From Uranotaenia lowii (Eukaryota; Arthropoda; Insecta; Diptera; Culicidae), in the NCBI RefSeq assembly GCF_029784155.1, contig NC_073692.1:434411228-434475227 (forward strand): 64,000 nucleotides of DNA. The letters run 5' to 3'. A program made the translations under genes and the position numbers. The notes below the pieces were generated by a model. It saw only the letters and a program-made list of their open reading frames with translations. It ran no database searches and was not told the DNA's origin. Below are positions 22,785 to 36,063 of the stretch, piece by piece. Each line of letters starts with the position of its first letter. Position 1 is the stretch's first letter.

Positions 22785-25700
22785 TTATGGTGATGTGTTC
22801 GAAGTAAACTCTGCTTCCGGATCGGGTTGTTTTCCTTCCTGGTGCGGCATGTTGAGCGGTTGCTCATCTTCTGCAGTAAAGTTGCTCGGTTCCATAGGTA
22901 AAGGACAAATCTTTGTAACATCCCGTTTGAAAACACCTTTCGAAGTTTTAAGATCAACAACACGCACCAAACCGTCTTTCCCTGGGAACACCTTGGAGAT
23001 TCTTGCAAGAGACCAGCGCACAGGATGTTGAAATTCGTCTTTCAATATAACTAGTTGGCCAGGTACCAAATTATGGTTTGGGTCCCTGAACTTCAAATCT
23101 TTCTGCATTTCTTGTAAATACTCCCTTCTCCAATGGTACCAAAATTGTTGATAAAGTTGCTGAAGACGCTGATAATGAGTTAGGCGATTGGGAACAACTT
23201 CGCACAAATTTCTGTCTGGTAGAGAATACATCGATGTTCCGATTAAGAAGTGTGCAGGAGTAATGGCCGATAAATCGTTTGGATCCTCACTCATGGGGAC
23301 GAGTGGACGAGAGTTCATGGCGGCTTCTATTTGTGCAAGAATTGTTGATAAATCTTCATAAGAAAGTGATGAGTTACCCAACTGACGAAAGAGATGTTTT
23401 TTAGCCACTTTAACGGCAGCCTCCCACAGGCCGCCGAAATGGGGGGCCTTAGGAGGGTTAAGGTGCCATCTAATTTCTTCTTCTACACAGGATCGATGAA
23501 TTTTTTCTTGTTCGTTTTCGTTGGAGAGCATTAAGAACAAATGGTGGAGCTCATTTTTTGCCCCAATAAAGTTTTTGCCATTGTCCGAGTGTAGATCCGA
23601 TGGTCGGCCTCGGCGAGAGACGAACCGTCGGAGAGCGTTCAAAAAAGCTTCGGTTGACAAATCAGTTGCCGCTTCGAGGTGAACCGCTTTAGTCACGAAG
23701 CAGACAAACACGCATATGTAGCCCTTCACAGATGGTGCCCGCTTGTGGATGGGTTTTAAGTAAATTGGACCTGCATAGTCGACTCCTGTTACGTTGAAGG
23801 GCCTGCTGACTGTAATTCTGGATAATGGGAGCTGTCCTGTCTGCTGCTGCGCCGGAACGGGATTGGCTCGAGTGCATGGGATACAATTCCGAATGATGAT
23901 GTGCATAAGACGTCGTCCATTTACAGGCCAATATGTTTCACGCATAACAGATAAAGTGACACGGCCGCCACCATGAACCAATTTGTGGTGGTAAAATTTG
24001 GCGAGCATTTTTGTTAGAGGATGGAAAGTAGGAAGCAAGGCTGGGTGCTTGGATAGGAATGGTTGTTGCGAAAGGTTTAACCGCCCCCCCACTCGTATGA
24101 TACCTTCGGAGTCAATAAACGGTCTTAATAATCGTATTCTAGAAGATTTAGGTAACGAATTCCCTCTGGTCAATTGTTTAATTTCTTCTTGAAAACCATC
24201 GGCTTGTGCCAGGCGTACTAAGCGCAGCTTGGCTTGGGTAAGTTGTTCCATAGTAAGAGTTCGAGGATTCGATGAATTAGTTACAGTCTGAGGATTGGTT
24301 CGAGTTTTCAAAATAACGTTCTGAGAGAATTTTTGGCAGTAAGCTACTATTCGAATCAAAAACGAAAGACTGGAATATCGACAGAAGATTGGATTGACTG
24401 ACGGTTCACTTGTGCATACAGACACAACTGCTAAGTGTCTTTCTTCTTCTGTTTCTTCTTTATTGTGTGCTTTCGACTTTGGCCAGTTCTCTATTGCCTC
24501 AGACAACCAACTCGGCCCCTGTACCCACAAATTGCTTTTTAAAAAGTCCTTTACTTGCATTCCTCGGGATAAAAGATCGGCAGGGTTTTGACTCCCGGGA
24601 ACATGAGTCCAAACTGATCCATGAGTTGAAGTTTGGATCTCAGAAACCCGATTAGCTACGAAGGTCTTCCAAGTACTCGGAGGAGATTTTAGCCACTGTA
24701 GTGTCACAGTGGAATCGGACCAGAAAGTGGATTTTATGTCACCCATATCTAGTGCTTGTTTAACCTGGGAGTGTAAACGAGAGGCAATGAGTGCTGCGGA
24801 GAGTTCAAGTCGGGGTAAAGACAATCTTTTGAGTGGTGCAACACGGGATTTAGCTGCTAACAGGTGCACTCTAATATCGCCTTCAGAATTGATGGTCCTA
24901 GCGTAGATGCAGGCCCCGTATGCCTTTTCGGAAGCGTCTGCGAATGTATGTAATTCAACACAAGAGTTGATTTGTAGAGCATATCGATCAAACTTAAATT
25001 CAGCAAGATTTATTAGTTGGCTGTGAAATGACGTCCATTTATTTTTCAGAGCATCTGGTACTTCTTCGTCCCAGGAAATTGCCAGAAGCCACAGTTCTTG
25101 CATTATCATTTTACCAGTAATTATAATCGGAGATATAAGACCAAGGGGGTCAAATAATTGGGAGATCATTGAAAGTATCGTGCGTTTAGTCACTTTAAGA
25201 TTTTCCTTAGTCATCCTGTAGTCGAATCTGAATTGATCTGGTTCTGGTTCCCAAAGAATACCTAACGCTTTTACAGTTTCCTCGGGGTCGAATCGACGTG
25301 TAGATTGAGTGCCTATTTGATCGGAATCCAAGCCTTCCAATACTTCCAACTTATTTGAGACCCACTTTCTGAGTGGAAAACCACCTTTTGCGGAGAGTTC
25401 AATCAATTCGTTACGAAGTTTTATAGCATGCTGGATGGAACTCGACCCTCCAATATAATCGTCCATATAGAGAGATTTTTTGTATTCAGGAGCACCCATC
25501 GGAAAGTTCAGTGCTTCGTCGTCAGCCAACTGAAGTAGAGCCCGAGTTGCGAGGAACGAAGACGGTGCTAATCCGTAGGTGACAGTTTGAAGTTCATAGA
25601 TGGTCAGAGGATCAGATGGCTGGAATCTCCATACAATTCTTTGGAATCGTCTGTCTGAGGAGTGGATCAACACTTGACGATACATTTTTTCTACGTCAGC

Positions 25701-28133
25701 TACTAAAGCGATTGGATGCTTTCGAAATCGGATCATCAGAGTTATAAGGTTTTCTTGAACCACCGGACCAATACAAAGACCATCATTTAACGAATAACCT
25801 GTCGATGTTTTACTGGATCCGTCGAAAACGACACGAGTTTTTGTGGTAGTGCTCGATGACTTTATGACCGGGTGGTGGGGCAAATAATAACAGGGATGGG
25901 TTTCATTTTCAGGAAATTCAACTTTCTTCATATGTCCTAGTGAAATATATTCCTGCATAAATTTGTCATATTCGGCTCGGAGTTCAGGCTTTTTTTGAAG
26001 TCTTTGTTCCAGCAAATTGAATCTATTGATGGCAATTGATTTCGATTCTCCAATCACTGACTCAAAATTTGGGCGCTTGGGAAGGGCTACAACGAAACGA
26101 CCATCACTCTGTCTAAAGGTGGTTGCTTTGAAATTTTCTTCACAAAATGTTTCCTCTACCGAATATTCAGTGCGGTTTGGGAGCTCCTCTACCTTCCAAA
26201 ATTTTTCTATTGCTTCTTCTAGGGAGACGAGTGACAAAGTCGACGCGGCTACGAGATTGAGATTTTTAGGAGAAGCCATATTACCACCACCTGCAACTAC
26301 CCACCCGAAAACACTGTTGACCAAAATGGGTAGCGATCCGCTCAATTGTATTCTGTCTGCATTAGGGAAACATTCGAAGAAAAGCTGAGTTCCTATTATC
26401 ATATCGATTGGGGCTGTTTGATAGAAATTCGGATCAGCTAAACTCAAATGATGAGGTAATTTCCAGTCAGCAATTGAAATAGTTTTCGAAGGTAGATCCG
26501 CAGTCATTTTTTTCAATACTAGAAAGGTGACAACTCTTGAGAAATTCCCATCCCTCGATAAAATTTTGCTGGTGACTGTTTCAGTGGCTTGTGTTGGAGT
26601 TGCACCTATACCTTGAACTAAAATGTTAGTTCGTTGACGCTTGATTCGTAGAAGTTGAGCTAGTCGATCAGACATCAAATTAGGTTGGGAAGCGCTATCG
26701 AGCAGTGCTCGAGCGAGATGTTCTTTACCGTATGCATCGACCACACGTAAAACTGCTGTTAGCATGAACACAGTTGGGCTAGAATTGGACAGTGAATTTG
26801 AGTGTTGTGTATCAATGGGAAAGTCATGTAAAGCTGTGGTTTGAACGGTTACGGCGCTGTTCTGACTTTCATTCACCATGTAATCTTGATGGCCATAACT
26901 CGGATCAGAATTTGTAGTGTTGAAATGTAGCATAGAATGATGTGATTTATTACAAAGGCGACATTTGTAATTAGATGGGCAATCTCGGGCGAAATGATCT
27001 TGACGGAAACAGTTGATACACAGTCGTTTTTGGTTAACTATTCGCAAGCGGTCGTTTACAGACATGCGTTCAAATTTGGGGCATTTTACTAGCAGGTGAC
27101 GTTGATCGCAAGCATGGCAAGATGGAAACGAATTCGCAGTCGTAGCATGAGATGAAATTCTCGGGGTTAATGATTGTCTAAAGTAGGACCCGCTTTTGAA
27201 AGTTGTGTTGACGGCTTGAGAAGGGATATGGTTCACAGATATAGATTCCAATACACGTACTCTTTTTTCCAAAAATTCTACCAAGCACTCATAGGTTTGA
27301 TTATCCACAGAAGCAGCATGATCTTCCCAAGCTTTAATCGTTTCCTCATGCAATCTCATACAGAGAAGGTGTTCCAACAGCGTACTCCACTGGACCGTTG
27401 GCTCACCTAGTTGAGCAAGAATTTTGATATGCCTTTGGAATTCATCTAAAGTTGAATGAAGTGTAGCAGCAGTTTCTTTCTTCATTCGTGGAATTTCAAG
27501 TAAATCTTGAAGATGACGTTTTTTCAATAAGTACTCATTGGAGTAACGGTTAACTAAAATTTGCCAGGCGATAGGGTAGTTGATTGCACTGATACCAATG
27601 GACTCAATCAATTGAGCAGCTTCATCTTTTAACGCGGAACGTAGATAATGAAATTTTTGTATGTCGGGTAGCTCTGCATTTTCATGAATCAAGGCCAAAA
27701 ATGTATCATGAAAAGTAAGCCAGGTACGGTAATCACCGTCAAAATCGGGAAGTGTAATGGTTGGTAGCTTGAGTCCAGATAAGGTAGAAATATTGCGAAT
27801 GGGAGGTTCTATGGGGCGGTTATTAGGGGTTACCATTGGGGTGGGCATTTTTGATAGTAAATTAGCTTTTATCTTAAAAAGCCTTGGCTCGTAGCTCTCA
27901 CGGAAGCTTAGGTTCAATTCTTTACCTTCTTTGCTGGTTTCCAGATCCTCTAGTTGTGTTTGCACTTCCTCCAACGATGTCCACAGACGGTCTAAGTCCT
28001 CCAATCGAAGAGGCACTTCGAGCCCGTCCCGTTCCTCCTCGAAGTTGTCGACAAAGTTTCCAGCACGGGTGAGAGAGGCCAGTAGGGTTGTCCGTCGAGT
28101 AGACAACTGATCTTTAGATCGTGGTGTGCTCAT
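22785..28133 (-). CDS. BEL/Pao gag-pol polyprotein
   Basis: A single intact frame encodes all retrotransposon proteins. The ATG at 28133 is preferred because the family-like N-terminus ([10 protein letters not shown]) begins there. The frame stays open upstream to 28373, giving 1862 residues; the numbers that follow use that longer frame. In order: a gag region with a [12 protein letters not shown] segment typical of BEL (about 200-400); Cys/His knuckles at C419-C422, C452-C455-H460-C465 and C471-C474-H478-H483; an aspartic protease with LLDSA, catalytic D559; reverse transcriptase with YMDD at 969-972; a Peptidase_A17/RNase H region with TFADAS; an integrase with an HHC2-like zinc-binding stretch and D1532, D1597, E1651; and a C-terminal domain with a FWYHWRREY segment typical of BEL integrase tails. 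All catalytic residues inspected are present and there is no frameshift. Confidence 0.95.
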   Translation of the reverse strand: MSTPRSKDQLSTRRTTLLASLTRAGNFVDNFEEERDGLEVPLRLEDLDRLWTSLEEVQTQLEDLETSKEGKELNLSFRESYEPRLFKIKANLLSKMPTPMVTPNNRPIEPPIRNISTLSGLKLPTITLPDFDGDYRTWLTFHDTFLALIHENAELPDIQKFHYLRSALKDEAAQLIESIGISAINYPIAWQILVNRYSNEYLLKKRHLQDLLEIPRMKKETAATLHSTLDEFQRHIKILAQLGEPTVQWSTLLEHLLCMRLHEETIKAWEDHAASVDNQTYECLVEFLEKRVRVLESISVNHIPSQAVNTTFKSGSYFRQSLTPRISSHATTANSFPSCHACDQRHLLVKCPKFERMSVNDRLRIVNQKRLCINCFRQDHFARDCPSNYKCRLCNKSHHSMLHFNTTNSDPSYGHQDYMVNESQNSAVTVQTTALHDFPIDTQHSNSLSNSSPTVFMLTAVLRVVDAYGKEHLARALLDSASQPNLMSDRLAQLLRIKRQRTNILVQGIGATPTQATETVTSKILSRDGNFSRVVTFLVLKKMTADLPSKTISIADWKLPHHLSLADPNFYQTAPIDMIIGTQLFFECFPNADRIQLSGSLPILVNSVFGWVVAGGGNMASPKNLNLVAASTLSLVSLEEAIEKFWKVEELPNRTEYSVEETFCEENFKATTFRQSDGRFVVALPKRPNFESVIGESKSIAINRFNLLEQRLQKKPELRAEYDKFMQEYISLGHMKKVEFPENETHPCYYLPHHPVIKSSSTTTKTRVVFDGSSKTSTGYSLNDGLCIGPVVQENLITLMIRFRKHPIALVADVEKMYRQVLIHSSDRRFQRIVWRFQPSDPLTIYELQTVTYGLAPSSFLATRALLQLADDEALNFPMGAPEYKKSLYMDDYIGGSSSIQHAIKLRNELIELSAKGGFPLRKWVSNKLEVLEGLDSDQIGTQSTRRFDPEETVKALGILWEPEPDQFRFDYRMTKENLKVTKRTILSMISQLFDPLGLISPIIITGKMIMQELWLLAISWDEEVPDALKNKWTSFHSQLINLAEFKFDRYALQINSCVELHTFADASEKAYGACIYARTINSEGDIRVHLLAAKSRVAPLKRLSLPRLELSAALIASRLHSQVKQALDMGDIKSTFWSDSTVTLQWLKSPPSTWKTFVANRVSEIQTSTHGSVWTHVPGSQNPADLLSRGMQVKDFLKSNLWVQGPSWLSEAIENWPKSKAHNKEETEEERHLAVVSVCTSEPSVNPIFCRYSSLSFLIRIVAYCQKFSQNVILKTRTNPQTVTNSSNPRTLTMEQLTQAKLRLVRLAQADGFQEEIKQLTRGNSLPKSSRIRLLRPFIDSEGIIRVGGRLNLSQQPFLSKHPALLPTFHPLTKMLAKFYHHKLVHGGGRVTLSVMRETYWPVNGRRLMHIIIRNCIPCTRANPVPAQQQTGQLPLSRITVSRPFNVTGVDYAGPIYLKPIHKRAPSVKGYICVFVCFVTKAVHLEAATDLSTEAFLNALRRFVSRRGRPSDLHSDNGKNFIGAKNELHHLFLMLSNENEQEKIHRSCVEEEIRWHLNPPKAPHFGGLWEAAVKVAKKHLFRQLGNSSLSYEDLSTILAQIEAAMNSRPLVPMSEDPNDLSAITPAHFLIGTSMYSLPDRNLCEVVPNRLTHYQRLQQLYQQFWYHWRREYLQEMQKDLKFRDPNHNLVPGQLVILKDEFQHPVRWSLARISKVFPGKDGLVRVVDLKTSKGVFKRDVTKICPLPMEPSNFTAEDEQPLNMPHQEGKQPDPEAEFTSNTSP

Positions 28134-28784
28134 TATGAATGCGCAGCAAGAAAGGTACCTGGTGAAAAACAGAACAGGTAGACCCGGACGAATCACTTGA
28201 ATTGAATGGAACCTTACTAACCTGGAGTAAGGCTTAATTTGCCTTGTAGCTGATTCTACGATGACTTGGTAGTTAGAAAACTGGCTTGATCGCAGTTTAT
28301 TCTCGGACAAAATATAGCAGATACCGGTGCGACGTCCTATAACCTTGCCGGTGGGTTGAGCTGGACGAAGCAAGCGTCGAAATGATCGGTCTCTTTAAGC
28401 AAAAAGGAGAAAGGATCTAAAAGCACCCACGTGTGACTGCGCGCTATATGGAGAGGTACTTTACCTAATACCTGTTTAAAACAGGCCTTGAATTTTATTA
28501 TCCCTGGAACTGGTGGAACTCTCAATCTGCGATTGGAGTTGATGGTTATGGTGACTAGCAGCGGTTAGGACCATGTACCTAAAAGACTAGGCCTTGTATG
28601 CTATACAAATCCGGAAAGAATCTTGTAACAAGGGCGGCAAAACTGGCTTGGCGTCGTTTGTCGGAGTTACAGAACCATTGTTCTACTTGAACAAAATGGC
28701 GTCGATTACTCAACAAAATGAGTTTTAGCAGCTATGACGCGTAATTTGACTTTAGCGAGGAATGTTACAACGGCGTAGCTCTTA

Positions 28785-28802
28785 ATCCTGGTCACGGCAC
28801 CA
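28785..28802 (-). promoter_or_regulatory. BEL primer-binding site candidate
   Basis: Minus-strand TGGTGCCGTGACCAGGAT starts five bases inside the upstream LTR. Position and the TGG start fit a tRNA 3'-end complement used to prime reverse transcription. The priming tRNA was not identified. Confidence 0.7.
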
Positions 28803-28807
28803 CTTTT

Positions 28808-29219
28808 TGTTAGGGCAGGCCAAGACTCGCCGTTATTTTAACGTTTTCTCGCGCGATGATGCGGACATCTATAATCCGAAGTTCACTTGAGCTGATTTTG
28901 TCTAAGCCGTACAGTATAGATTAATCGTTCACTTTCCACTTTAATTTCCGGATAACCTTGGGAAGGAACTTCAGGGATAGCACCTTAAACTTTCAAGCCA
29001 CTTTCCGGTTAAATGAAGTTGGACTTTGTTTAGGAGAAACAACGAAGATGACTTCTATACTTTATTGATCTCAAGTGAACACTGATTGCACATATCGATA
29101 TTAGCTTTTAAGAAGCTGTTCTTTTAGAAAAAAGTAATTACTCGCGAGAACAATCTTTTTCTACGTATTACAGTGGGTTTGGCCGTATTCATATAAAGTA
29201 ATTACACCGAATCCTAACA
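28808..29219 (-). repeat. BEL 5' LTR
   Basis: 412 bp, TGTTA to TAACA, and no difference from 22264-22675 was found by eye. For the minus-strand element this is the upstream, promoter-bearing LTR. No TATA box was assigned with confidence. Confidence 0.95.
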
Positions 29220-29224
29220 AATAC
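29220..29224. repeat. Target-site duplication of BEL element, right
   Basis: AATAC immediately outside the right LTR. Confidence 0.9.
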
Positions 29225-32200
29225 AATATATGCCCTTCGGTGTACGTGAGCCAAGACCAGTCTCGACTTGGCTTTGCCTGTGTCTATGAAAATCCTCTTT
29301 CGTTCTCAATAAAGAATTGCGAAAAATATTTCTGCCCCTCTTGGGAGCATCGTCGAAGTTACACATTTCTGCTGCTGCGGAATTATCGTCAACTGAAAAG
29401 TTGAACGCGTGTGGCAACGTGTGTGCCTTCAACCAGCAATCAATGCAATCGTAAAACTGCAGAATTCAAGTTCACATCGAATCGTTTTGCCAGTTTTAAA
29501 GAACTCCAGCTCGCGGCAATCTGGCGATGATGGTGGTTACGATTTCATTTCACAAGATCGTAATGATGTTTTGCCAAGCTAGACATTGAGCTTGCATGTA
29601 CCTACAACGGTAAGCTTGTAAGCTACTCGTCGGCGGCTTAACCTCCCGGGTGGGTTTCCGCCCACGCGTTACTCGGTGGCATTTTCATTGCTGCCTTTCT
29701 TAAGATTCGAAGAGAATCAGAGTTTCAAGTTTGGTTTCTTTAAAATATTTTTCATTAAATCTATTCTTAACCAGACAAAAAAAAAATCCTGAACAGAGTT
29801 TTTTTTCTCTAAGTTTTGATTTAAAATGCATAATATGTGATGATAAATTAGTAAATCCATCATGTTTACAAAAAATTCCCGTATTCAGATTGGTTTGAAA
29901 AATCAGTCATAGGAAACTTCTGTTTTGAAATTTACATAGCAGATTCTGGATCGGGGTTTCAATCGACCATCAAAGTTCCTTAATTTTTATTTCTCACTCG
30001 TTTTTTACCTATTCTAAAGGTGCTCCACAATCTGATAGCAAGTAGGCGATGGTTTATTGGTAACGCACGTGTTTTTTTCGCTCCGTCGCGGTGAAAATTT
30101 AATTTTTGATGTTTAAGTAGTTTCTTATTGAAAAATTGTGATTTTTCTTAAATTAGTGGATAAAGGCTCCTCAGATCGGCTTGTCCAGTGAAAGAGAGTG
30201 CAATTTATTTCGTCTGCTCCCCCAATCGGTGCGGGTAGAGATAAATCGCACTGAAATGAAGAGTGAGATTGTCAACACATAAGAGTGAGCGAGAGCATTC
30301 ATATCCGCTGATGAAGAGAATTCCCTTCTCCGGAAATATCTGTTGCGCAATGTGCTGAGGAGAATTCGAGAGCTAACTCCGTTTATGCTTGGTAAGTTCA
30401 CGAGAAAAGATGCTACTTTCCGAATCGAAGCTCCCAGTGGTGTACTGATTTTCTAGAAGCCGTCCTGATCTTTATTGCAATTGATTTTGCAATAAAAACA
30501 GTTTAACCTCTTAAACCAATGGTAATCTTCGGTTCAGATGATATTTGAACGGTGTTTTTCTGTATAAACTAAAAGCCATCTAACTTCATTTCTCTTCTAC
30601 TGCATAAATTAAGGCGTATATTGCACCGCTATTTCGCCTTAATTTATAAAATCTAAGAAGAGCTGCATTTCATTTCCACCAATCTACTGGGGTCTTGAAA
30701 AATCCTGGTTTTTGTTCTTCGCGGTGTCCTATTTTTTTGATGAAACCACCTGTCACCTCTTCTTCGAACGCTACCTTTTGCAAAAAAAAAAATCAGGCAT
30801 GGTAGCGGAGTAAAAATTGTTTATATTTTTTCTACGTTGTGTGGTGGGAGTCTAAATATTTTTCTCCTTCTTTACTCTGAGGTGTAGGACTGAAACACAG
30901 GGCGCTCCTTGTTTAGAATTCTCTTTCTCCCATTCGGATGAAAATGCTCTTACACTTGCCGTCCGAGTCACTTACAGCTCGTGTAAACTCGGGTTACGAG
31001 TTGAGCACGATCAGCGAAAGAGGATTACACTCGGAAGCCGAACTGAAAACAGTGTTGGTTTCTCCCGGCTCTTTGTTGTTTGAGAAGAGCCGACCAACCA
31101 TGGATAAAGCATAGTGATCGATAATTAAATGTTTCGTCGTTTGTGCCTGACCCGATTTTCCGTTGATTTCGTCTACCTTCAGCAGGTTTTTGGTTCGCTA
31201 CTAGAGGAAACACACTTTCTTGTTGAACAATTGGTGAGTTCATTCCATTATCATTCTCATTCAATTATTCTGAACTGATTTTGCAATCCGGGAGTTTCTA
31301 GCTAAGAATTTTAAGAGGCGTACAAAGTTTGAAAATTAATTTTTAATGATTTAATTTAATTTAATTATTAATGATAAGACGTTAGGCGATCCTCGGCAAT
31401 TCGCGGGGACTGTAGAAGAGTTGTTTTTTTTCTATTTTAACATACTTTTTCAACTAAATACATACGTGTAATGTCGTAAACATTTTCAATTTTCATTCAT
31501 AAAGTTATATTATAATTACTGTAATAATTTGAAAGCAAGTGGCTGCGAGGAAGGTGATATGCGCATGAAATTTACATCAGAAATCGTCGGATTCTTCATA
31601 TTATGTTGTGTCTTGGAACCCGACAGTTTGTTTATGTGCTTGTTTAGTAAATCATGTTTCAGGTTTGGAATATTTTAAAGTTAAGAAAACTAGAGTTCAA
31701 TTGAAAGATATAAATTTATTCTGTATGATTCATATCTACAATGACTCAATGGAATTGTTCAGATACTGTGTCAGTCATGGATGTGTACTTTTACAAATAT
31801 TCTGCAAAATCTTTGATTTCAAAAGACTTTGTAATGGTATTAATTATTTTCTCTGTGCTTTTAATATTTATTTTCAAGAGCGAGTAAAGGCGCTATATCC
31901 AAGTTGAATGATCAGAAATGATGGTGCACAATAATCCGAAACATGTAGTTTGATCAAACGTCCAGTAAAGTAACAAAATTTACAATTTATCGAATGATTT
32001 CATTTAATCGGTTTTGTTTTGGATTTCTGAGCAGAAAAAACCTCATTTTCACCCACAGAAAGACGATCTCATAAGGGCCAAAGGAGCACAGTAAATTTTA
32101 GCAAATGTGCTTCCAACGTGAATATTTCAAACGTTTCTTCCTCTCTGTTTTTTTTAATTGTCTTTGTGTCCAATACTGCACAGTGGGCCCGGCCGAGTAA

Positions 32201-35200
32201 AGATGAGCAGTAAATGTACTCTACTACACACCGTGATGTTGATAAGATCTGGCTGAATTTGGAGACGTTCTGAGGTATTGAGGGAAATTTTACAGTAGTC
32301 ACTCTCGTAGATAATCAGCAATTTTCTCAGTTATCATACCTTATTGGAGTGGACCAGTGCTCTAAGCTGTTGACGTACTAGCATGAATGTGAAATAATTT
32401 TTCAATCACAGTATACATATATTTTGCTATAAACTTAATATCCGCTGAACATTAACCAAGCAATCTCTGACTGATATTATATCAAAAGCACTTTATTTTC
32501 AAATTTGTGACTGGGATTCTCCTTAAAATCTCATTATTTAAAAAAGTCAGTGAAGTCAGTTATTTTGAAGAAATTTGCTGTTTCTGGAAGCATTTGCTGA
32601 ACAAAATTTGCTTCGCAATTTATAAATATTTCAATTTGGAAAGAAAGTCGTTTCTAAACAGTCAGAAAAACTCAGGAATACAACTTTATGGAGTTGTTAA
32701 TTATTCTGCTATTCTGTTAGGATTATTCTTAAATCGTCTGAGAGTTTGTAGAAAGATAAAAATATTCCATAAAGTTCGTTAGCTTTATGTATGAAATTAT
32801 TTGAAAATATTTTTTTAGAATTGTCTAGTGTTTTTTTTTTTAATTTCTCAAAAAGAAATTTACTTAATAAAAGTCTAACCATTTATCATAATAAATTCAC
32901 ATTTTCTCAAACTGTTACGATTTAGTGGAATGACTGCGGAGCTAATGATGAAATATAAAAAATGTTTTCAAAATCATCATCTAGCTATTTTTTCGCTGTC
33001 TGTTAGAATAGATGGGGAAGAAAGTGTTTTTTTCTCATTAAAGATGAATTTGACTTTTTTAACACTGTCCGCACTAAACTAATTTCTTCACATAAAATAC
33101 AGGTCTTGTTATAGGATGTTTAAATTATCTATTTGAAGCACAGTTTAGCTGAGAAACTCAAGGCTCTAATATTAACTGGTAATTTCATGAAATCATAACT
33201 TACTCTTAATCCAAAATGAAAAGTCAAAATGACGACCACATTGAGGTCGAGCAAATAAACACAAATCTGAAATTAGTTTATATTTATATAAATTCGTGAA
33301 TTTACTTTTTAATGTACTAAAAGCTCTCATAACTAACTAAGAAGAAAGTAATATAGTTCTTTATGGAAAAATTATTAGGGTTGGAAAAAACTTAAACTTG
33401 AAGAGTGATTGCCAACATTTATACTGACAAATACTTTACAATGTCTTATCAACCTTTCGCTAATCTTTTAATCTTTTATTTCTCCCAAATTATAAACAAA
33501 TGTAGCTCGAGAACCAATCAAGCAAATGGTACCAAATAAGAAATTGGAGGGCATTTGAGTACGAGAAATATTCATATGATTTTTTGAGACCCCTCTTTCT
33601 TTCTAGTGGGGTGATAGAAAGCATATAATTTTGATTTATCTCTCAAGAATTTGTCAATATACAGGCACCATTCATCTTTTGTATAATATTGTTTTATTAG
33701 TTTCAAATTACTATTGGCGGTAGGAAATTTAATTTTTCAAGTTCATTTCGTTAAGTTCATTACTGAAAAGTTATTTGCAAAAAAAACCATAGCAAAAACA
33801 CATAAAAAAGAAATCCCTTCAAATCAACTCACTCCTTGAGTCACAACCGTTAAGCGCGTCTCGCCCAGCCCAGGATTGGAACCGGGACGGGCGTTCCTCG
33901 ATAATGATTCGAACGGTCATTTAAAAAGGCTTTTATTTTTTGTTTACATTAACCGGACAAGGGAGGTATAAATCATTAATTAGCCGGCTTGTGGTTGTTT
34001 ATGTTTTCAGCGCATTTCGCCACCCTCCCGTGAAAAGGTATGATTTCGTTTGAGCCGCTCTAAGCTCGTGCTGTTTCAGCATCAACTTAGCTGAAAGAAG
34101 GAAGAAGAAAGGATCGCGCGCTATAATAAAACCGTAATTTATTGTTTTTCGCGATGCGTTCCTGAGGAAACAAAAAGGCATTATCGCTGGCAGAAATATT
34201 TACGTGTACAAATCGCATCTTGCAGTAGGCTTTGAGTTCAATTGGGCGCATGCTATTGAGTTTGAGTTTGAGTTTGAGGGATGGTGAGGAACAAAACCCA
34301 AAGTTGTTCCCATCATCTTGCGATGGCATGGTTTACTGAGATTTGAAGACTAAACCCCATTGAAGAGCCGAGGTTTTGTGACCCCAGGAGATGTGTGAAG
34401 TTTTATTAGAAGGCTTTTAAGATTGTTTTTATTGCCTTGTGGTGATCTTGGCTTTGTAGCTTTTTTTTTCGTTTTGTCTTGTTTGGGCAATAAAAGGTTT
34501 CGCGTCTCAATATTGGCGAAACCGCTTTTTCCGGCCACAGTTTTGGGATGCAGAAAAGTTCCAGCATACGGGAATTTGGCTAAAATTTGGAAGTATAAAA
34601 AATGCCAAATTAACCGACCCGCTGAGAGCTGGGAGGACTAATGATCGTATGGGAACCAGCCCACCTTATTCTTTTTCTAATTTCTCGAACCCTTGGCGGG
34701 TGGATCGGAAGTTTGAAAATTTCACGGTCTCAGAGAAGAAGGTACGAAAAAAAGGTGCTTCATTTGTATCTCTCGTTTTGTTTTCTCCCTCGTTAGAGAT
34801 GCTGCGCTGCGGTGAAAGTGGTTTTTGCTGTTTTATTGGTTTTTAAGGCACATCCAAGATGGTCGTAACGCTTTATTTTTAGCCATCTTTCTCCTCGTTT
34901 TGGTGATTACCTATTTCGATAAGAACATCTTGGCGTGTCTTCTTCGCACGTAAAAGTTTACTTTCAAACAGTCGAGCGCGCCAACTGTTGGCGATTGATG
35001 AAAGTTGCAAACTTGTAAAGATGGGAATAATTACCTTGCAGTTGGTGGATAAATGATCGCTTATGTTTTGAGCTGAAGAAACTCACCTGTGGAGAAGAAA
35101 GAAAAGCAATTTAATTAATTCATTCAAATGTTGTACGATGAAAAGTTTTCAATTTATGACTTCATTTGGAACAACATCTTAAATAAGTTATGAGATTCAT

Positions 35201-36063
35201 GGAATATGTAATGTTAATAAAATACATTTATTCTTGAACTTATGTATTTCAAACAATTTTTTTCCTTAAATTTAGAGAGCTTAATCAAATAACATCTTTT
35301 AAAGTTTAGGTTTTCTGCTGATTCGATTTTCAAAAGTAAAAACTTTAAATCAAATTTATGAGGGAAACCCCACTCACAACAATGTTTAATACTGCCGAGC
35401 CACCCTCAACGAAGTGCCACGTCGTATGCAAATTGCTGCACTCTATAATTTATCAATTACAATCAAATTACTGTTCGGTAATAAAAATCATGCTTTTTCA
35501 ATTACTTTGATTAGCTTCCTGCGCCATTTCACTGTCCCCCGGCACGCAATTCGGATGTTTCCCCTTTTAGCAGTGTGGTTTTTTTATCCACTTTCCTCCT
35601 ACGTACTTAGTTACTGATTGGCAAAAGTAAAAAGGAATGCTTGCGCTCTGCCCCCGTTCATCAACTTTGGTCAAGTCATTCGGAGTAATAAAATGAAACC
35701 ATATGTTTTTTTAGATGTATTTTTTTTATTTGTATGATGAAATTTACTCTCCATCCGCCCGAAATAGATGCAGAAGATTCGTGGTCTGCTGTTTTTTTTT
35801 TGCCATCATGCGTTTCGATTTGTGAGCTAATTTGATTAGGCAATGGATTTATGTCTGCTTCTTTGGCTTCAACATTTCAATCCATTTCAAAATTCAGTAG
35901 AATTTTCGAGGCACGTCATTAAATGTTTCAAGAAACAATATAAGTGTCAAAAAAGCATTAGACAGCACAAACGGCACATCCTAATCAGAAACTTTGCATT
36001 TGGAATGAAGCAGAATACAGCTGAAATTACTGTGTCATTGTTCTTCCAACTTAATGAACAACC
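29225..36063. other. Gene-free sequence
   Basis: 6.8 kb with no recognisable gene. Two stretches (about 30160-30420 and 30900-31260) are less AT-rich with GAGAG and GAGTGAG words, but no promoter or exon can be defended. The stretch at 33840-33910 is GC-rich; its tRNA-like look was judged too weak. A dispersed 65-bp motif lies at 30041-30105. Confidence 0.4.
30041..30105 (+). repeat. Dispersed 65-bp motif, copy 1
   Basis: Shares AGTAGGCG, then ACGCACGTG, a T-run, TTTCG, TCCG and GTGAAAATTT in order with 39068-39127 and 47592-47649. All three are in the same orientation. Class unknown. Confidence 0.6.

Larger units (their letters stand above)
22264..29219 (-). mobile_element. BEL/Pao LTR retrotransposon, complete
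   Basis: A full-length 6956-bp element read on the minus strand: 412-bp LTRs at both ends, a primer-binding site inside the upstream LTR, one long gag-pol frame, and a short purine-containing AAGGTGGCGG tract just before the downstream LTR. It is flanked by a 5-bp direct repeat AATAC (22259-22263 and 29220-29224), the size expected of BEL/Pao integrases. The two LTRs read as identical over their whole length, so the insertion is recent, and the frame has no stops. It is the one element in this window that looks autonomous and possibly still mobile. Confidence 0.96.

Noticed and set aside
22795..28072. Short plus-strand frames within the BEL element
   Set aside because: Shadows of the minus-strand gag-pol frame.
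33841..33915. GC-rich patch with GGATTGGAACC, like a reversed B box
   Set aside because: One key base differs and no A box or cloverleaf pairing could be made.
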